64,000 nt of DNA, taken from the NCBI RefSeq assembly GCF_029227915.1, contig NC_079887.1, positions 14,448,001 through 14,512,000 on the forward strand, in the 5' to 3' direction. The stretch is from Hydractinia symbiolongicarpus. Its lineage: Eukaryota > Cnidaria > Hydrozoa > Anthoathecata > Hydractiniidae. The notes below the pieces were generated by a model. It was not told the origin of the DNA. It did not search any database and worked only from the letters and a program-made list of their open reading frames with translations. Shown one piece after another: positions 59,521 through 64,000 of the stretch (positions are counted from its first letter, which is position 1; the number at the start of each line of letters is the position of its first letter). Both the position numbers and the translations under genes were made by a program.

Positions 59521-59930
59521 CCCAAAACAGTAATATTTGAAATGCGTATATCAAAGCAGAAAGTTACATATCTCTTTGTTGGAATTTCTCCACTTCTTTT
59601 GTTAAAAAATTTTTTGTTCACTTTTTTTACGTTTTTTGTATATATTATTTTTATGTAAAAAAAACTTTTTTTATGAAACATTTTTTTATGAAAGTATTGT
59701 CTTCTTACAATCACTTGCGCAATTGTCGTTGAATGTTTGCAGATTTTACAATAAGGAAAGTTTCCTTCAATCTTAAAATACATTATTGGTCCAAATTAGC
59801 AAAAATAACATCATATTTATTGAAAATGGGAAGATCAAAAGAAATTTTGGTATTGCGACAAATATTAAATGTTAAGTTTGCGGCATACATTGGCGATTGC
59901 GACATATAGTGCCGATTTTCACATCTAGTG

Positions 59931-61861
59931 GTGGTACATCTACAACTAGAAATGCAATTAGATACGTTTTCCAAAGCAGATAAATTAGATTGATAAATGG
60001 TTGCGAACTGGCTCATATTAATTTAATTAAAAACATAAAAATAAAAAATGAAACTTTGTTCGTCACTAGACGTTTCGGTGTATATTTTGCGTCTTGTCAC
60101 TAGAATGCGAGATTTTTCAAATTATATATATTAACTTATTATCACAATGTTAAACCTGCGTGATGAATTACCGATTTAAACAGTGAATTTCGCGTCACTC
60201 ACGATTACGTTTTGAACACCAAGGAAACTCAGTACGAAAAATACAAAATGCTGGGCGAATATTCTTGCTTTCATAGGGTAACAACAGGTTTTATTCGTAG
60301 TCTCGTTAGGGTTACTTTTTGAAAAAGACTTTACACCTGAAGTGATGTAAAAAATCAAAACATCAATTGAAGAGATTGTTGAGCCCTTATAGTTGGCACA
60401 ATATCCTACATGTAAAGCTAGATACTCTAGTCTGTTCAATGTTATGGGAAGTTTTCTAATACTCTAAGTAGCACACGGCTAGCTACATCTTTCGATTTAA
60501 ATCTCTAATAGATATAAAATGCAAAGAAGAGCTGATCTCGAGAACAACAATGTCTAGTTTATATGGATTAAAATTGTTTGGGAAAATGCATTATATATTA
60601 TAGTCTTTTACTTGAAACCATTCACCAACGTCCGAATGGATCGAAATATTTGTCAAGAACTTTGAAAATAGTTCAAATGATATGCTATCAATCGCTACGT
60701 TTCAAACATATGAAATGATGTCGCATAGGAAACATGAGAATTGATTATCTTGAAAAAAAGCAAATAAAGATAATAAATCTATTTTTAAAGTGTAGGACAT
60801 GAAACAATTAGTTAGCAAAGTAACCCGAGTAACTGGAACTGGAACCACCGGGGGCGGAAGGGGGTCACTGGCCCCCAATAATTTTCTAAGTTACAGTTTC
60901 TAAGTTACAAAAATATTAAAACATTCATCGTGTTTTTTACCATTGAACCATGAGATCGTTGACGTCTGGAAAGGCATTTTCCCCCAATCTAAAGATGTGA
61001 ATTTGCGCCTCGGGTACCCATTATATAAAGCGAAATTCATATATGTAATTTTTATATATAGGCTCCACCAATATTAAAATTGTGGTTACGGCACAAAAAA
61101 CTAACTGCGAAACTTTGTGACATTGGTCTTATGCCTAGGAAAATTTTTTTAAACCAGTTTATTGCCTAATAATTTCAATAAATTGCTTTCCCATAACATA
61201 GATTCGAAAAGTAATTTGACAAAGTGCAAAGTCTAAAATCATTCTTAAAAAACAATGAATTTAAATGTATCCTGGAACTAAAATTAAAATTGAGAGACAT
61301 CTGAAATATATCCGAACATGATGTAGAAAAAGAGAAAATTATTTTTTAGGAAATTTATAATTAAAGACTGACATTTCAACACTTGTACGTTCATCCTTCT
61401 TCGTGCTTCTTGGCTCATATCGCCATGCTCTGCTTTGGCGCGGAAACGACACCGGACAATTTGCCAAAATTACGGAATACGCCAATGACGTCAGAAAATG
61501 TGATGTTTACAGTTTAGTTTTTTATTTAGAAATCAGCTTTTAAAAGATGGGAAAGGAAAGTTTCTTTCAACTAATTTGATGTTTTTATTTTCTAAATACT
61601 TCAGTACAAAACAACAACAGACAAAACAGAAAGGAGTCTGCAGAAGCCGTGTGGTGGAGCTTTAACGAAAATGTGCTTATACCACTCCCTTTGGAAGAAA
61701 TGTTAAGTTCAGTGATTATGGCTTTGTGCAGCTATTTTTAAAAAAAGTGTTTAACACAGAAATAAAAAACCTGGGCCCCTTTCATTATTAGTACTGTCAT
61801 ATTTGTGATGAGATAAAAAAACAAAAAATGTCGCTGGTGATGAGATTAGTAAATAACCGAA
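59931..61861. other. Non-coding, no gene recognised
   Basis: Contains TCACTAGA-type motifs near 60063-60105 that may be outer parts of the CACTA-like element, and a G-rich patch near 60849. No reverse transcriptase or gag was seen upstream of the BEL/Pao fragment. Confidence 0.5.
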
Positions 61862-63400
61862 ATGAGAAGTCAAAAAAGTGTGGTTTATACGTTGTTTTTG
61901 AAACGTTATCTATTTATCATGTCGAACGAAGTTACGAAGAAGAAAATACAACTTAAAACTTTAAAGAAACTTACAACAGAGTTATTTACTAAGTCGAGTA
62001 AAATCATACACGACGCAGAGTTATCTATCGAAAAAAAGATGTTAAAATTACGACCACTCAAAGATGTACTACATGGGAAAACAGGATATGTTAAGAACTT
62101 TTATGAACAATTAAATATCGAAAAAGATAATCAAGGCATTTATCGCTGTCAAGGCCGTTTACAACATGCACCTCTACCGTATCAAGCCAGATTTCCCGCC
62201 GTAATCAATCAGAAACATAAATTAGCAGAGTTAATTGTTCTAGAAAAACATGCAATCGTGAAACACGCAGAAGTTAGTCAAAAGTTAACCGAGATCAGAC
62301 AGGAGTACTGGATAAGTAAAGGGCGTAGTTTTGTCAGAAAGATGTTACGACCTTGTGTAACGTGCAGGAAATTCCTTGGAAAGCCGTATCCGTACCCATC
62401 ACCACCACCGTTGACAAAGTTGCGGTTAAATGATAGTAGGACATTCGCCGTGATTGCGGTTGATAATTGTGGTCCTTTATTTGTCAGGAACATGTACGGG
62501 GCAGATAGAAGTATGTTGAAGGCGTGGATTGTTCTGTTTACTTGTGCAGCTAGTCAGGGAATAGTGCTTGATTTGGTATCTGACATGAGTGCTGACTCAT
62601 TCATTTGGAGTTTAGAGCTTTTTCTAAGTCGTAGAGGTTGCCCAAACGACATAATATCCGACAATGGAAGAAACTTCATCGCACGGTCCACGCAGAATTA
62701 TGCTACTCAATACAACATCAAGTGGCATTTCAACTTACCACTCGCGCCATGGTAAGGGGGCTTCTGTGAATGATTCATAAAAACAGTCAAGTCGCATTTG
62801 CAAAAACAACTACGCAATACTAAATTAAACTACGAGGAATTGATGACAGTTTTGCTCCAGATAGAACAATAGTGAACAACAGACCGATAACCTATGTGTA
62901 TCTTATGGAATTACAACAATGTCTCACGCCGAATCATCTACTATTTGCACGTCGTCTTGAGTCTATATATTTATCACCGCATGACACATCACTCGCGTAT
63001 ATTGATGTCACAGCCCACCATCAACAGATATATCTCACCGAACTGCGTGTACAAAACCGCCATAAGAAGACACAGGAGGTAAAACTTGACGACATCGCGT
63101 TAATACAAGACGAGAAATTGCCACGATCCTTGTGGAGAATAGGCAGAGTTTTAAATATTTTGGAAAGTAAGGACAATAAGATAAGAGGGGCCGAAATTAT
63201 ACTATCCAACTCAACCTTCCTTAAGAGACCTGTCAGAAGCCTTTACCCCGTCGAATACAGTCCTCAGAAAAACGTAGACAAACAAAGTGATAACATTTGC
63301 AATATAACGCAACGTCGTTCGCGTAGAGAAGCAGCTATCGTTGGCGAGCTTAAAAATAAAAGGTTTGATGTAAATATTGTAAATATTGACTCCTCAATAA
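61862..63400 (+). pseudogene. BEL/Pao retrotransposon integrase fragment, broken
   Basis: The + strand carries the 3' part of a BEL/Pao pol. There is an N-terminal integrase segment with a Zn-binding-like H...H...C-x-x-C pattern (EKHAIVKHAE, then RPCVTCRKFLGKPY). The catalytic core has its first Asp in VIAVDNCGPLFV and its second in DIISDNGRNF. The third motif region shows damage: TAA at 62756 after LPLAPW, TGA at 62774, and a one-base shift near 62872. The C-terminal part then continues (NNRPITYVYL, CLTPNHLLFARRL) to about 63400. Protease, RT and gag are absent, so the copy is 5'-truncated as well as inactivated. Start ATG at 61862 is only the first Met of the surviving frame. Confidence 0.85.
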
Positions 63401-63990
63401 TGTGGGGGAGTGGGCCGTTTTATGTGTTAGTTTTGTTTTACTTCTGTATACATTTTCGCATGCGCGAATTTTGTTTTTAATACCATGCCGTACGAGAGCT
63501 GACAGTTCAAGAAACTATTTTCAACGATAACACGTAAAAGATTTCTTATCTTATTTAAAGTTACCATTTCATGACTGTTGGATTTATAGACTGCCCGACA
63601 AGATTTGATTTTTCGATGACGACTGCAATTTTCCTTTTTAAACATGTCGCCATGACTATCAACCTCGCTGTCAAAAACCTCTTTCTAAGCAATGCGATGA
63701 GCCGATGAAAACTGTGGCAAAGTCAGTAGAGGAAAGATGGCTTTGAATAATCAATGTTCTTCCCGAGGTTTTTTCTGACACAATGGACTTTTCACTATCG
63801 TCAAGTTGATTATTATGGTAAACACATGACGAGCAAACACAACAAATGGCAAAAATTATTTTTACATCAACGAAGCAACATAAAAAAGTCTTATACTTTC
63901 TAGTATTGTAGGCATGAATTCTATATGCAGAACATTTTAGGGATGTCGCCTAATTATGCAATTTTAAATGCAAATTTGCTCTTTTTTAGA
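63401..63990 (+). other. Possible 3' LTR region of the BEL/Pao copy
   Basis: The purine-rich GTGGGGGAGTGGG at 63403 follows the end of the pol-like frame, as a polypurine tract would, and an LTR could start here. No second LTR copy exists in the window to confirm limits. The remainder to the window edge is non-coding. Confidence 0.3.
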
Positions 63991-64000
63991 ATAACAAAAT

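Larger units (their letters stand above)
58687..59930. mobile_element. CACTA (EnSpm-like) transposon remnant
   Basis: The left end starts CACTATATGTCACACTCG and is followed by about eight spaced copies of CACTATATGTCGCAA. The right end region carries the inverse (TTGCGACATATAGTG at about 59897-59911, and CTAGTG at 59930). A CACTA start with subterminal motif arrays is characteristic of EnSpm elements. A weak coding remnant lies between. A clear 3-base target duplication was not found, so right limit and class are tentative. Confidence 0.55.

Overview
This is an AT-rich, intron-rich, transposon-dense stretch of an animal genome. Protein-coding signal is sparse, exons are short with canonical AG/GT borders, and the mobile elements (Helitrons, BEL/Pao, pogo-like, TTAA-type and foldback MITEs, tRNA-derived SINEs) are typical of cnidarian genomes. 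Combined with a Frizzled-CRD/kringle receptor architecture like ROR/MuSK, a cnidarian, probably a hydrozoan, is the best guess. That is an inference from general knowledge, not a match to a named genome.

The host content is one tandem family, all on the + strand. Each copy is built from symmetric phase-1 exons: a cysteine-rich (Frizzled-type) exon, a kringle exon, a single-pass transmembrane exon and a very short cytoplasmic tail exon. Copy A enters from the left edge (last 11 bases of a kringle exon, TM 246-365, tail 1233-1330). Copy B has a signal-peptide exon (7509-7563), a doubtful CRD N-terminal exon (11503-11705), a CRD exon (12834-13199) and a kringle exon (16411-16674); I find no TM exon, and a transposase remnant lies in the expected place. 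Copy C is the best preserved (CRD 20939-21298, kringle 25322-25588, TM 25851-25970, tail 27137-27228). Copy D (43153-46494) keeps the exon order but is a pseudogene with stops and frameshifts in every exon. No tyrosine-kinase exon is visible. The tail exons of A and C end at the same stop codon with a T-x-M carboxyl terminus, so these look like kinase-less ROR-like receptors with a possible PDZ ligand.

The introns and intergenic parts are mainly mobile DNA. A degenerate pogo-like element lies at 3.2-4.95 kb; a foldback MITE packed with one 9-base motif at 5.9-7.0 kb; a transposase remnant of unnamed family at 17.3-18.4 kb; a LINE reverse-transcriptase remnant at 22.1-23.2 kb (minus). At 28.1-36.3 kb a + strand Helitron is split at an A/T dinucleotide by three different minus-strand Helitrons joined head to tail. 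Then come two TTAA-bounded MITEs (36.26-37.04 kb), a Helitron split by a pogo-like fragment (40.4-42.0 kb), a second tandem Helitron pair (48.6-52.15 kb) with a MITE inside, a CACTA-like element (58.7-59.9 kb) and a decayed BEL/Pao 3' end (61.9-63.5 kb).

The 2.1 kb after the TM exon of copy A and after that of copy C are collinear, introns included, so the receptor array grew by segmental duplication. The outer Helitron landed in copy C's block afterwards. I found no tRNA, rRNA or CRISPR, and no non-repeat host gene other than the receptor family.
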